DNA of 64,000 bases, from positions 23,938,611-24,002,610 of the forward strand of contig NC_092576.1 in the NCBI RefSeq assembly GCF_037975245.1, given 5' to 3'. A model generated the notes under the pieces. That model saw only the letters and a list, made by a program, of their open reading frames with translations. It was not told the origin of the DNA and searched no databases. The position numbers and the translations under genes are program-made. Below, piece after piece: positions 1 to 10,567 of the stretch. Position 1 is the stretch's first letter; each line of letters begins with the position of its first letter. The DNA is from Apostichopus japonicus. Lineage: Eukaryota; Echinodermata; Holothuroidea; Aspidochirotida; Stichopodidae.

Positions 1-399
1 GTCTCTAAAACTTGAAAATTAGTGACCAACTGTTTTGCAACATGAGTTCAGCCAAATTTCTTCAAAAGACTTATCTTACATAACCATTCCAATTGTATTG
101 AACTCAGCTTGATTCTATGCTTTGCTGGTTACCAATTTTATAGTACATCTCATTAAGCGTTTGTTTTTCCATTGTAGCTTCCTGTAATGATTACAGGGGA
201 ATAGTTCATTGGTAGGACACCAGCGCTGTCACCTTCGGAGCCTATTTTTATCCGTTTGAAGATAAGCACTACTGATACATCACTCTGTGAAGGTAACTTA
301 GTAGGGAAAAATTCACCTTATGCAGAATATCTCTGTTTAGATTAGATTGCTCTGAGGTCTCTGGACTTGGGACCAGACTTTGGTGGGTTAAACCTGGTT

Positions 400-1480
400 T
401 TATGAGCGCTCGACCATTCCACTTCCCTCAGAGCAAATTGCTGGAGTTGTTTGTAGCTCAATCTGTCTGAATGCCTTTGAGTTTCTGCATAGCCAGATGA
501 TGTAGCTCGCTCTGAGTGTGATATTGGCTGCTGTATCGGTTATATCCTTCTTCTTTCCTTTAGGGATGCCCAAGTATGCAAGACATTTGTTGACTGATGT
601 GTTGCAAAAGCCTCTGCTTCCTACTTCTATCGGAAAGTAGTATATAGACCAACCTCTGCTCTCGCAGTCAGCCACTAGGTCTTGGTATTTACACTTCTTT
701 CTAGCATATGCATTTGCCAGATTCTCCTCCATAGGAACTGTAAGCTCTATGATGATAACATTCTTTGTTTCTTAGAGAAGATGGTGATATCTGGTCTCTT
801 AGCCGTCTCAGTAATTTCTGGAGGGAACACTATTTGCTTGTGTTCCTCATCCATCAAGAATATCCAGTCATTGGCCTTCTTCAGGATGTTGGTTGGCTCT
901 GTCTTTGGAAGTGGCAGGACTGGATTTCGGTACGTTGTGCCATCAGCTGTACGAAAGGCTATTGTGGAGATGAAGTCCAGAGTCTCAGATGTATTGGATT
1001 TCTTCTGGTTTGCCTCTACGATGTACGGTGCCAGACCTGATGCAATTGCCCTCAGTGTTTGGTCATGGCGCCAGTTATACCTTCCACTTTGTAGTGAGTA
1101 GCTGCAACCATTTAGGATGTGGAACAGTGTGCAGTGACGGTGATGACATAGTTGGCAGAGTCCTAGATTGGTCTTGCCCCACAGCTATAGATTGGCAGGA
1201 GAAGGAAGTTGATCATGAATTGCATTGATGTGGAAGGACAGCAATTCTGGTGTCCAGATATACAGAAGTTTCTTCCAGAAGGTGTCGACCTGCATGGCAG
1301 ACTCCCATTTCAATCACTGTCCTTGTTTCGCACATCCGTAAAGGTAGACCAGCATGTCTTCCTCGTCTACATCTTTCACTAGCCCGGTGAGGCATTTCCT
1401 GTGTTCTTGGTGACTCATGTCTCTGATCAGCTTCTGGTTTCTTTTGAAACCGAGACCTGCTCTGTTGGTCTGGCCCCTAG
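400..1480 (-). pseudogene. LINE pol C-terminal remnant with restriction-like endonuclease region
   Basis: Read on the minus strand, 1200-1040 encodes a CxxC-type knuckle followed by TLFHILNGC and GRYNWRHDQ, the signature after the reverse transcriptase in many R2-like and related LINEs. Next comes RPDITIFS (about 800) and, after a one-base frame change, ELTVPMEENLANAY and a block ending IEVGSRGF (732-600), then a helical tail ending near 460. The RPD...ELT arrangement fits a PD-(D/E)XK restriction-like nuclease. The longest intact piece is 732-400 (110 aa). Several frame breaks and stops, and no RT core, mark it as a dead 5'-truncated copy. The clade name is inference; the LINE C-terminus itself is well supported by the ordered motifs. 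Confidence 0.7.
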
Positions 1481-1824
1481 CCATCTCAAATCATCAAATC
1501 ATCAAAGAATAATTGATTTTTGACTGTTCGCGGTGTTCCAGAAATCTTGTTTTCATTGGTGAAATGATCCATCATAAAAATTGATGTTAGACCCAATGTT
1601 GGCAATGCATGTGTGTTTAACACTTCATTCAAACATATGTTTGCTTGAGAAGTGACTTCATACTCTCCAGAATAGGAACATACATGTATGTAACTATTCA
1701 GTGTTATAACAGTTGATATGACCGATGATGTATTCTACTGGGGCTACATAGGCGGTGTTGTTCAACACAAACTCTTCTGGTGAGTCTCACTGTCGCAGTA
1801 TTTGTTGAGTATTTGTGTACTTAC
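1481..1824. other. Non-coding stretch, nothing recognised
   Basis: Between the LINE remnant and the 189-nt exon candidate. A short ATCATCAAATCATCAAAG direct repeat lies near 1490; no open frame with family signatures was found. Confidence 0.4.
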
Positions 1825-2013
1825 TGTTGTCCTTGGCAAGCTGTGTTTTTCTGTAAGTATCAAGGTGAACAAGCCGACATCATCCTGCATATTTTTTTCC
1901 TGGATGATTCCCGGATCATTCAGTATTTGTCCATTTTCTACATTTGCAAGAGATGGTTCACAATAGTAGTCTTGCAACCAAGTTTCTTCAATGATATTAG
2001 AAGCAGCATCGAT
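1825..2013 (-). CDS. Candidate internal exon, unknown protein
   Basis: On the minus strand a TTTCAG acceptor ends at 2014 and a perfect GTAAGT donor occupies 1824-1819. They bound 189 nt (63 codons, phase 0 at both ends) with no stop. The translation begins IDAASNIIEETW and ends LTEKHSLPRTT, which reads like real protein rather than chance. I do not recognise the family with certainty; it resembles parts of uncharacterised invertebrate proteins often linked to transposons. No partner exon was found: the downstream side is a LINE remnant and the upstream side runs into the 5' flank of gene A on the opposite strand. It could be an orphan exon of a decayed gene or transposon. Confidence 0.4.
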
Positions 2014-2394
2014 CTGAAACCCTCAATGGCTACGTTGTATATGTTTTATATAGGAATTCACCTCAATGTATACATTCTCACATACATGTATCACACACCT
2101 AACATTAAAATTTGACTCGTGTTCATGAACTAAACGTAAGTACTGAATTAATCTTCTAAATGCCACTGCCTGTTACATATGACATTGCAAACACCTGTTT
2201 TGCATCCATAGTTTAGTCATGAGCCTAATTTTTTCTTAAAAATTTGGTTATAGTCAGTTGAGGCATAGACTACCTATACTTTAGCCTAGACGTAGGTAGG
2301 CCATTAGCCTATTCAAAGTGCAAACGTTGATAGCCTGAATTGCTGGCTATAGCCTAAGCTACAACTTAAATCTTAACAAAGTGTGTAGGTCCGC

Positions 2395-2787
2395 GTGACG
2401 TTATAAATATCTAATATACGATAAATCAAGACTAGTTAATAGAACTGTAAGCACGTAAAACCAAACGAGTTTTACATACTGATATATTTTGAAATGATAT
2501 ATTGTCTTAATGTGAGGTCAGTGGGGATGGAGTGAAGTGACATGGCAACCATGGAAAACACTTAAGTCTATTATATTCTGGATATAACTTATACCGTTAT
2601 TCCACTGACCTATACGTATATTTAGTAGATAAAGAGATCACATTTAGTAAATTCTTTAACATGACAGTAACACTAATGAACATGGACAGTCGAAACTTAA
2701 TTGCTTATTTAGTTGCTTGAGCTATTGCATTAAATAACGTAACAAACAAGATCGTCAAATGCAACATTTTCCTCTTTCAAGGTCAAG
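2395..2787 (+). promoter_or_regulatory. 5' flank of gene A, conserved with gene B
   Basis: This stretch aligns by eye with 30610-30991 upstream of gene B. Shared blocks include ATCAAGACTAGTTAATAGAA and TGTCTTAATGTGAGGTCAGT, and both end in CTTTCAAGGTCAA just before the start codon. It is the likely promoter plus 5' UTR. I saw no clear TATA box or initiator, so boundaries are set only by where similarity begins and the ATG. Confidence 0.4.
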
Positions 2788-2881
2788 ATGAACAAATCTA
2801 TAGCAATAACATTGGTAGCATTGGTGTTCGTCTCTGGGTTCGTCTTCTGGCAATATTCAACGGTAATTATCCAATCAATAG
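2788..2881 (+). CDS. Gene A exon 1 (signal anchor)
   Basis: Encodes residues 1-31 plus one base. The hydrophobic run IAITLVALVFVSGFVFW is the membrane anchor. The donor is G|GTGAGT. Exon 1 of gene B has the same length (94 nt) and the same donor. Confidence 0.65.
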
Positions 2882-5800
2882 GTGAGTTCAGTCCTTCTTA
2901 TGATGAAACAAAATATATCATGTTTAACCATTTAAATATGTCATTTGTAACTGTTAATAGTCTTACTTCAGCTTAGAATGTTAAGGACGTGTAAGTGATG
3001 AATATTGAGTTGAATAAACTGCATACGATCTCAGAAAATATTGCGATGTTGGTACGTAGTTGAACCACAACATATTCAATATAGCAGTGAACGTAAAAAG
3101 ATAAACAATAAATGTGTTATCAAATAGTAGACGATTGAATACCTGCCTCTAGGCACATTACTGACTAACAATACTGAAGGTGTCGTAGATTCCCCAGGAA
3201 TACAATTTAAAAATGTGGGTTGGGGGAGGGGTTGTTTTGGTGGAAACGCCAAAAATAGAAACCAAGAACAAATAATCTATATGAGGTAATCGTCTAAGCA
3301 TATTTGTAACTGAGCCTATGACTGTTTGTTTTGTCAATGGTTCCTAGGTAGAACATTTAGTCACGGAATATTTTTTTTAATGTTTTTAATACTGCCTCAG
3401 ATTGATCGAATTTGTGAATAAATTTAGTTAGGAATAATGAATATGCGTTGGAAGAATTTAGCTACACTAGGCATTTGCAATAATCCACACCTTGCAACCT
3501 AACCAGTAATTGCTATATATTATTTTCTGCTCATGTGAGCAAATGAAAATATGCACTTAAATTTGGTCTCATTATAGAAAAGTATTCATGGCTTCATCCG
3601 ATATTTTTATCTCATTTGTTTCTCGAATATCTCCTCCTTGCACCTTTCTCCTAAAAGTCTCAATTTAATAAATGCTATATCCAGTTAGCTCTATACTACC
3701 AAGTCGTATGTATTTGCCAATTGATTTGTTGAAAACGAACATGGTATATTGATATGTATTTGCATTGAATATCAGTGTATTGCCGTTTTAATAATAAAGC
3801 AATTTTCATCGTATACATTGACATAGCGTAAATTCATATGATCATCACTTCCACGCGGACATAACAAACATTTTGAATATAGGACATTAATATTGCTTTT
3901 TCAGTTACCTTAGCAACTATCGATATGACAATTATTATAGTTTTTTCAGTTACCTTAGAAACTATCGATATGACAAAAGTGGTTATTGATTTTCCAGAGG
4001 CAGCAAACCCAAACAGTAATTTTAGCTATAAACGCAAAGACAATTATATAATAGATTTGAACAACGTACGTATTATCAAAATACATAATTACAACGGTAA
4101 AAGCCAAAACAGTATGAGGATAGCTATTACTTTGTTCATGAATGAAGAATGTGAATTTTTAATATAATAGAACTACCTGAATTGTTTTTAGTTCCTGTTT
4201 ATGTTTAATTGTTGTTCGAGGCGGAAACAATTCTAGGTTCGTGCCATCTCCAATAAGATACTCAGATATTGATGTAGATGTGTCAGTACCTTCGATAGAT
4301 GAACTGCACGAAAGATCGGTCCTCATCACAACCTCCTCTGACAAAAATATTGATTTAGATGTGTCAGTACCTTCGATAGATGAACTGTACGACAGTTTGG
4401 TCCTCATCACAGCCTTCTCTGACAATCACTACAAAGAAGCGATGGGTTACATCGGGACAGCTCAGAAATATATGCCTGGAAAGAGAATCGTCGTTTATGA
4501 CCTAGGATTGCCAACAAAGAAGCAACACGAGGTATTAATACATTTGTAATGCTTCGTTGAAAAATTTGAAATAATATGATATAACAACACACAACATGGG
4601 TTATTTAATTGTGAAATATTCTTAAGCATGGCAAACAATTCTGAGTTATAATAATTGGCGTGTGCAGCAATGGACATTGCTACATGGAATTCATGATCAT
4701 TCCTACTTGTAGTGGTTTACTAAAAAGGAGCAAACCAAGACACCTGCATAATACATCATAACACCACACATTTTGATGTAACACGCAATAAGTCATAAAT
4801 ACACAAAGGCAATTAGGATACAAGTCTGCTACGAAAACACTTTTTGTACGACACTTTAGCTTTTATCAGTACCGTTTCATGTATACATTTTTAACCTTTG
4901 CACTCACTGAAAACTAGACTATAAAACAGAAGTCAATCAATCTTGACAGTATTTCTTATTTAGTACATAACATTTACTAACTGCTTCTTTTAATTTAAGA
5001 GAGCTGACCGTTTTTAGTAAAGTCTGATCTGGATGTTGTCACCAGTAACAGCTAGTTATTATGGTAAAATTTCTTTTAATTATGTAGAGGTCTTAGAATT
5101 GAGTTCTGTAACACGATTACGTTGGATGTTCGTTGAAGATTGAAATGACAGAAGAAAGGTTAACTAATGAGATAGTCACAGACACATCCCCAAAGTTATG
5201 GTAACACTTTAATGCATCTTTAACCCGCTCTCCGCCCCCACCACCACCACAAGAAAAAAATACCGATGCGATAACTGCACTTTGATGTAAATATGTTCTT
5301 ACATCGCTTTTGCTTAATACAGGTGAAAAGGCTCTGCAATGTCGAACTACGGATGTTGAACTTCAATGATTATCCAAAGCATGTCAGCGATTTGCATACT
5401 TACGCATGGAAGGCAATAATAATTAACGTGAGTTGTCATTAGAATATCGTTTCATCGTATTGGCTGTTCTCAACCCGTTCACTATTTTGTAACTCTCACA
5501 TATTATAACATATACTCAACAGTCGACATGTTTCTCTTTGTAGGGATATAACAATTTTAGCGTAACAAGAAAAATCTTTTGGACAAAACATATGCATTTC
5601 GTAATAACAATTGTTCGCAACATCATAAAGAGTAAACATTCCTTAGCAACGGATATAACCATTTACAGATGTATTCGGCACTACTTTATTTATACCAGAA
5701 TGTGTACTTCAAGGTATATTTCTGTGCAAGGCAGTTACAAGCAAAACTCATTGACACACGTTGAAAAATACTTTATCGGTAGCCTACAAATATCTTTCGA

Positions 5801-8800
5801 TACAATGTAAGTAAAATGCTTGTTTGTTATGGCTTACGCAGTTTCGTGTGACAAATTGAAACACTTCTCTCTCGGCACTGTAATTACAGCCCAAAATAGT
5901 CCAGAAACAGATCCCGACCAATAGCTAAAGACTTCCGGCTGTGACACTAGATTTCCAAGTTTCAACTCAAGTGAGAACATTTTTAGCCCCCACCGGCACT
6001 CGAATCCTGACGTGCCCCTCAACTTGCTCTCTTCCCTAACAATTGGGCTTTGGACTGATTGTAGGTAGAGACCAGTAAGGAAGGTCGCCATTCACTTCTA
6101 GGTCTTGCCTATATCGAACAATGCTAGTCCTGTTTGGTGATAGTCTTAACATAATATGTGTTATTATGCAATGTCAAGAAAGCTATCCAATTTCTTCCAG
6201 ATCTAAGTTTTGACTTAATGCTCAATTTTTAATTAAATGTTTTTATTAGAGGTCTGTTAGTAGATAGATGGCCGAAGGGTTGGGACCAGTGGCGGATTGG
6301 CCACACGGGCATTTTGGAAATGCCCGGTGGGCCGGTGGCCCGATGGGCCGGTGGTCTGGGGAGCCTGGTAAAATTAACAGCCCATTTTCAAAGTAGTGAA
6401 TCGAATACAGACGGGCTGTGTAGAAATTTGTAACTGTTGGAATCCGTCATGTAAAGGTTGTCCTCGATTTCTGCTGCTACAAGATGCTCCTCAAGTTGAA
6501 CCTTTTCACCGATGCTTACTAGAGCGTTTGGCTTGCCTACAAGCTGATGATAACGCTACCTGTGTCACAAGTGGCATATAAACGTTCTTTCTCTGCCTTG
6601 AAGAGAATCAAAAACCGTTTGAGAAGTACAATGACACAAGAACATGTTGAGGCGTTCATGTTGATGTATGTGGAAAAAGGGATCTTGGCCAAACTTGACA
6701 CAAAATATATCATCGATGGTGTGGCTGCCAGAAGCAGCGAACTGCGTAGGCTCCTACTCTCGTAGACATGACATGTGCTCGTGTTATTGAACATATATGT
6801 TTTAGTGGATTTTATTTAGGTTTCGTTTTTCAATTTTTTAAGCATGTCGTCACAAATGCTTGAAAAACCAATTAAAATTCAGTCTAAAACATATATTTTT
6901 GCCTATTTTGGTTTACGTTTTAACATTCCTCAGTTTAATCAAGTGTTGCTTCTGGAAATTATTTTTTGGTCTTTTATAAAGGATTATATTAACCTACAAA
7001 ATTGAAAAATATAGCCCCATTTTGCATCTAGGCCAACACATCTCAACGCGGAGGGGGACACCCCTCCCCTTAGACCCTCCCCTAGGACTGCGATCACTAG
7101 TAAGTAACATATCAATGAACAATGGGCCGGTCTAGGGAATAATGCCCGGGCCGGTTTTAACATCCAGTCCGCCAATGGTTGGGACTACTAACTCAGTAGA
7201 CACGGCTAACCTATAGAACAATGTTGAGTTTACTTAACTCATGATATATCTAGATGGAATAAATATTAGTAGAATGGTAGTAACGTCATTCATAGTTCAC
7301 TTCTTAACAAGCTTTGTAATGTTTCGGATATATTAGGCAATATTTTTATACTACTTGCAAAGGTCGTTCATGCAAAATGTAATGTGTTGTGTTCTAACCG
7401 AGTATTTTTGCTTTGTTAAATGAGGTCAAGTTACAAGTCACTCATAATAAAGTCAAGTGATAAGTGAATTTCATTTGCATCAAGGCAAATCACAACTTAT
7501 TTGATTATAAATTTAAAATAAAGTTAAACATAACAACAACCAATGAAGTCAGTCTCTAGGTCAAATGACACATTAACAGCTTAGGTTTAACTAGGATTAT
7601 TGATGAAGTGTCTCGCGTCAAGTGGATGACATGTACAATTTCCTAATGCCATGATTTAAAACAGGGACTTTATTCTACCTCTCCCAATTCAACTATGACT
7701 GAAATTGAAATCATGAAACACGACAAAACAATATTTATTATAGCTGAACTGATTACAGTTATTACCAAGATACTGCCTTTAGGAATCACTTAACTGAACT
7801 TTCATATCAATTGCTATTGCCAACAATATGCCCATAATGCAATAAGTTTAGATTAAATAATTGTATATCCCACTTTACTTATGATCCTAAAGCTTCAACT
7901 GTATATTTCATGTCCCAAAAGGAAGATTTACTTTAATGTTTTTTTATGCTAATAGTAACTAGTCCTATGTAGCATATTTAGCATAACTATCAATGGCCCA
8001 TAAAAACAGACCCTACTTAAGAAGTAAAGAGAATTGTAACACTAAAATATTAATTTCTAGGGTGTTAGTTAATTGGACTGTTTACATTGACATTGAAAAG
8101 ATGACAAAAAACCAAGAGAATTAAATTATATTCCACCCACCCCCCATCCCCAGTGGCACAATGACATCACAAATTAGCAAAAGGGTAGCTCCATGCCACG
8201 ACCTTACAAATAAAATGTACTCCCGTACCTTGCAAAATAATGGTCTTATATATTTTAGGGTAAGTTTATCACAAGGATCTCCGTTATATAAGTTCAGTAT
8301 GATGGTTTGGGATTCCTTCCATTTAATCCTAAGGTATGTTTAGGCTAACACTAAGAATGACTTAAATTAATTATTCTAAGTATAGATATTGTAGTCGTCG
8401 CGGTCACAAGTAGAATTTGATATATTTTCACATGTCAATCATCATCGAAGTCTGATTTGGAATATGTTAATGAGATAAATCGATGATGTGTCATTTAAAT
8501 CGACATATCATCAATTTAAACTGGTAGATGGCGAACTAAATTGACATATACCGATATATTTTACAAATCATTGATTTAAATTGGTAAAAATCTAACTAAA
8601 TTGGTATAAGTCGATTTAAATCTGTTTATGCTGATTTAAACTGGTATAAGTCGATTTAAACCGGTAGATGTCGATTTAAATGACATATACCGATTTATTT
8701 TACATGTCCTAGATTTAAATTGGTAAATGTATATTTAAATTGTTGAAAGTCGAATTAAACTGGTATAAGTCAATTTAAATCGACATCTGCCCGGTTTAAA

Positions 8801-9925
8801 TCGATGATATGTCAATTTACATCGGTAGAAGTCAATTCAAGCTGCTAGAAGCTGGTATAAGTCGATGGAAATCGGTATATGTCAATTTAAATCGTTATAT
8901 ATCGATTCTCCACGATTTGAGACTGATGGCCCGCCGTAGAGGCCATGGTCTATCGCCAACCTCTGCCAGAAGATACGATGATCACGTGGCTTCGCGGCGA
9001 CAGCGTACAGTAGTGGATGATGTCACTTAATGATGTCATTTAATAAATATTCAAAAGGTAAAGCAATTACCCAATACCATCGTTATATAATGAGACGTAT
9101 TCTTAGATAGTATTACCATTGTATAATCAACGACATGAAGGTTAATTCTTCTTATTTTAATACGAACAATTTCCAGTAATATCATTCTTTGTTATTCTAA
9201 TCAGTTTGTTTCAAAATTCGCAACCATATACACAATTAGTATATGCAAGCTGGCTTAAAGGTTCCATGCCACTTAGCTACATATAATTAAATATAACAAG
9301 GTACCGTTATAATGGCCGCTTAAGGACAACCATGCAGATACAGGCTGTCCACTTACATATATATTTCTCTCTATTTATCTGCCTTTGTCAAAAGCTCGCC
9401 CTAAACGAATTCGGTGCTGTATATTACGGAGACGCTGCTATACGATTCAAGGAATCCCTTAAAGTATTGCTTCCAGGAATTGAACGTCACTATGGTTACA
9501 TGACGTGCATTCTAAACTTTAATCCAACGGATCCCAACTTTATACATCATTATCAACTAACTGTACCAAAGATGTTCATCAAACTTGGCGTAGATAGAGA
9601 CGAGTACCGTGATTGCATCAATTGTGCTCCACATATACAACCAGGTACACAGCTAATTATAAATAGCACCACCATTCAAACGAAGCTCATGCAACCATGG
9701 CTACAATGCGCTATGGAAAAAGAATGTATCGCGCCTACGGGTTCAAGCAGAGCAAACCACCGACAAGACGCATCTGCAATCACACTCCTTGTTTATAAAA
9801 ACCTGTTTGGAGAATGGACGGTGGAGGATAACGATACCAAGAAGATGCAGGCAGTTGTAGCCGTTAGGAGAAGTACAGACGGATTCCAGCATCATCCACA
9901 GTATTGTGTTAATGACAAAATATGA
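2788..9925 (+). CDS. Gene A: DUF1647-like glycosyltransferase-type membrane protein (4 exons)
   Basis: Exons 2788-2881, 4221-4531, 5323-5427 and 9395-9925 join in phase (1, 0, 0) with GT-AG introns to give 346 aa. Residues about 5-23 form a hydrophobic signal anchor directly after MNKS, so the protein is predicted type II, with its C-terminal domain in the ER/Golgi lumen. The conserved core runs from LVLITAFSDNHY through YVDLG-type residues (VVYDLGLP), CNVELR, TYAWKA, AVYYGDAAIRF and HRQDASAITLLVYK. This pattern is the one I associate with DUF1647-type putative glycosyltransferases. Exon 4 has an NST sequon and several cysteines, as expected for a luminal domain. The start is supported by identical placement in gene B. 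Oddities are an 81-bp in-frame duplication in exon 2 and a possible extra exon in intron 1. The enzyme activity is inference. Confidence 0.65.
2976..3904. other. Gene A intron 1, non-coding
   Basis: Intronic. The 3540-3850 part is similar to 31320-31600 in intron 1 of gene B (shared CACTTAAATTTGGTCT). No mobile element recognised. Confidence 0.5.
3950..4096 (+). CDS. Candidate cassette exon 1b of gene A
   Basis: TTTTTTCAG precedes 3950 and GGTAAA follows 4096. The 147-nt segment (49 codons) is open and phase 1 at both ends, so it can be included or skipped without changing the frame between exons 1 and 2. A 45-nt tandem duplication supplies a second TTTTTCAG acceptor just before 3905, also in frame. 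The translation (for example VIDFPEAANPNSNF) would lengthen the stem between anchor and catalytic domain. Gene B lacks the segment. A shorter donor (GTACGT at 4070) would break phase. Use of this exon is unproven. Confidence 0.35.
4221..4531 (+). CDS. Gene A exon 2 with internal duplication
   Basis: The acceptor GTTCGAG ends at 4220 and the donor GAG|GTATT is at 4532. The exon is 311 nt against 230 nt in gene B. The excess of 81 nt is a tandem repeat: DVSVPSIDEL occurs at 4277 and again at 4358. The second copy flows into the conserved ITAFSDNHYKEAMGY block. Confidence 0.65.
4560..5322. other. Gene A intron 2
   Basis: Intronic. The last 60 bases, ending CTTTTGCTTAATACAG, match the end of intron 2 in gene B. 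A C-rich CCCCCACCACCACCAC stretch lies at about 5233. No gene or named repeat seen. Confidence 0.5.
5323..5427 (+). CDS. Gene A exon 3
   Basis: 105 nt, phase 0 at both ends, acceptor AATACAG and donor AAC|GTGAGT. It encodes VKRLCNVELRMLNF through HTYAWKAIIIN, the linker between the first conserved block and the GDA block. Same length as in gene B. Confidence 0.65.
5860..6085 (-). repeat. tRNA-derived SINE in intron 3 of gene A
   Basis: On the minus strand GGATTCGAGTGCCGG is a recognisable B box, preceded by a weaker A-box region near 6050. A related copy occupies the same relative place in gene B (about 32760-33010) with a better-preserved A box (TGGCCTAGTTGG) and B box (TATTCGAGTCCCGG). The insertion therefore predates the gene duplication. 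Ends are approximate. Confidence 0.5.
6279..7185 (+). mobile_element. hAT DNA transposon remnant with 8-bp target duplication
   Basis: The element proper is 6287-7177 (891 bp). It starts CAGTGGCGGATTGG and ends CCAGTCCGCCAATG, imperfect terminal inverted repeats of 14 bp. Both sides carry the direct repeat GTTGGGAC (6279-6286 and 7178-7185), the 8-bp duplication typical of hAT transposases. Inside, 6547-6765 encodes the C-terminal transposase dimerisation region. It is a deleted, non-autonomous copy absent from the matching intron of gene B, so it arrived after the locus duplicated. Confidence 0.85.
6396..6765 (+). pseudogene. hAT transposase C-terminal fragment
   Basis: The open piece from about 6553 reads LPVSQVAYKRSFSALKRIKN and continues with LRSTMTQEHVE to a stop at 6763-6765. 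The SFSALKRIK...LRSTM motif is characteristic of the hAT C-terminal dimerisation domain. Upstream, 6396-6581 is in another frame and has lost similarity. The catalytic core and zinc finger are missing, so no active enzyme is possible. Confidence 0.75.
7186..8450. other. Gene A intron 3, middle part
   Basis: Intronic. The block 7690-8060 is similar to 37040-37380 in intron 3 of gene B (shared GTAAAGAGAATTGTA and ACTAAAATATTAATTT). No coding or mobile signature seen. Confidence 0.5.
8455..8910. repeat. TTTAAA-rich minisatellite in intron 3 of gene A
   Basis: A degenerate array whose units run about 20-24 bases, of the form GTCGATTTAAAYYGGTATAA. More than fifteen TTTAAA cores occur, and units appear in both orientations (GGTATAAGTCG versus CGACATATACC), giving many local inverted repeats. 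It has no counterpart in intron 3 of gene B. Confidence 0.75.
9395..9925 (+). CDS. Gene A exon 4 (C-terminal domain)
   Basis: 531 nt ending in TGA. The acceptor TTTGTCAAAAG precedes CTCGCC. It encodes LALNEFGAVYYGDAAIRF, a candidate nucleotide-sugar/metal-binding segment by analogy with GT-A enzymes, then HRQDASAITLLVYK and cysteine pairs (DCINC, QYCV). It is roughly 90 percent identical to exon 4 of gene B at protein level by eye. AATAAA at 10154-10159 is a plausible polyadenylation signal. Confidence 0.7.
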   Translation, partial: LALNEFGAVYYGDAAIRFKESLKVLLPGIERHYGYMTCILNFNPTDPNFIHHYQLTVPKMFIKLGVDRDEYRDCINCAPHIQPGTQLIINSTTIQTKLMQPWLQCAMEKECIAPTGSSRANHRQDASAITLLVYKNLFGEWTVEDNDTKKMQAVVAVRRSTDGFQHHPQYCVNDKI

Positions 9926-10159
9926 AAACATGTACTAGTTAATTGAATGTTTAAGACGAGGAATTGTGAGAACAGCAATCTTTGACATTGATCAGCGATT
10001 TTTATATACAAAGCACAGTCTTCGAAGTAGCATGAGAAGCTCTTTATTCCTTTCATTAAAAAGAGAAGATAGTAGCTCAAATTTAACGACCGAACTATTA
10101 TTATGCCATTAGAAACAAAACCCTTTAATGATAGCAGGCACGCTAGTAGGGCAAATAAA

Positions 10160-10562
10160 ATAAGCAAGGTTGTGTATTGTTAATTGTTACATGGAAACTA
10201 TTGACGGTTTTATTGAACCTTTGTTCATTATCTTAAGATTTGATTGTTGTTAGACACGTGCTAATGCTGAGTGATCACATCGCATAACTGGAAAGACAAA
10301 TGTATACGTGAACGAGTGTAAAGTACGACTTATACCATGTTAAGCCAAGCATACCCACCACATAGGCATACGTGTTAGGCGTCAGAAGAAGTTATATCTG
10401 AAATAGCTACGTGTCAAACAAAACAGAGTATGTGTACACGTTGTGCGATACAAGGTTATTGTTAAAACATATTGCTAATGCTTGTATTACAGCTGGCAAC
10501 CACGACACGTTTCCTAACATAGTGGAAGGCTCTTAAATTCTGTATAGGGATTTAATGGTTTT
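10160..10562. other. Region between gene A and the LTR element
   Basis: No open frame, repeat or motif recognised. It ends at the AATAC target site of the retrotransposon. Confidence 0.5.
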
Positions 10563-10567
10563 AATAC

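Noticed and set aside
8455-8910. CRISPR-like array
   Set aside because: Repeats are degenerate, of variable spacing and in both orientations, in an intron of a eukaryotic gene.
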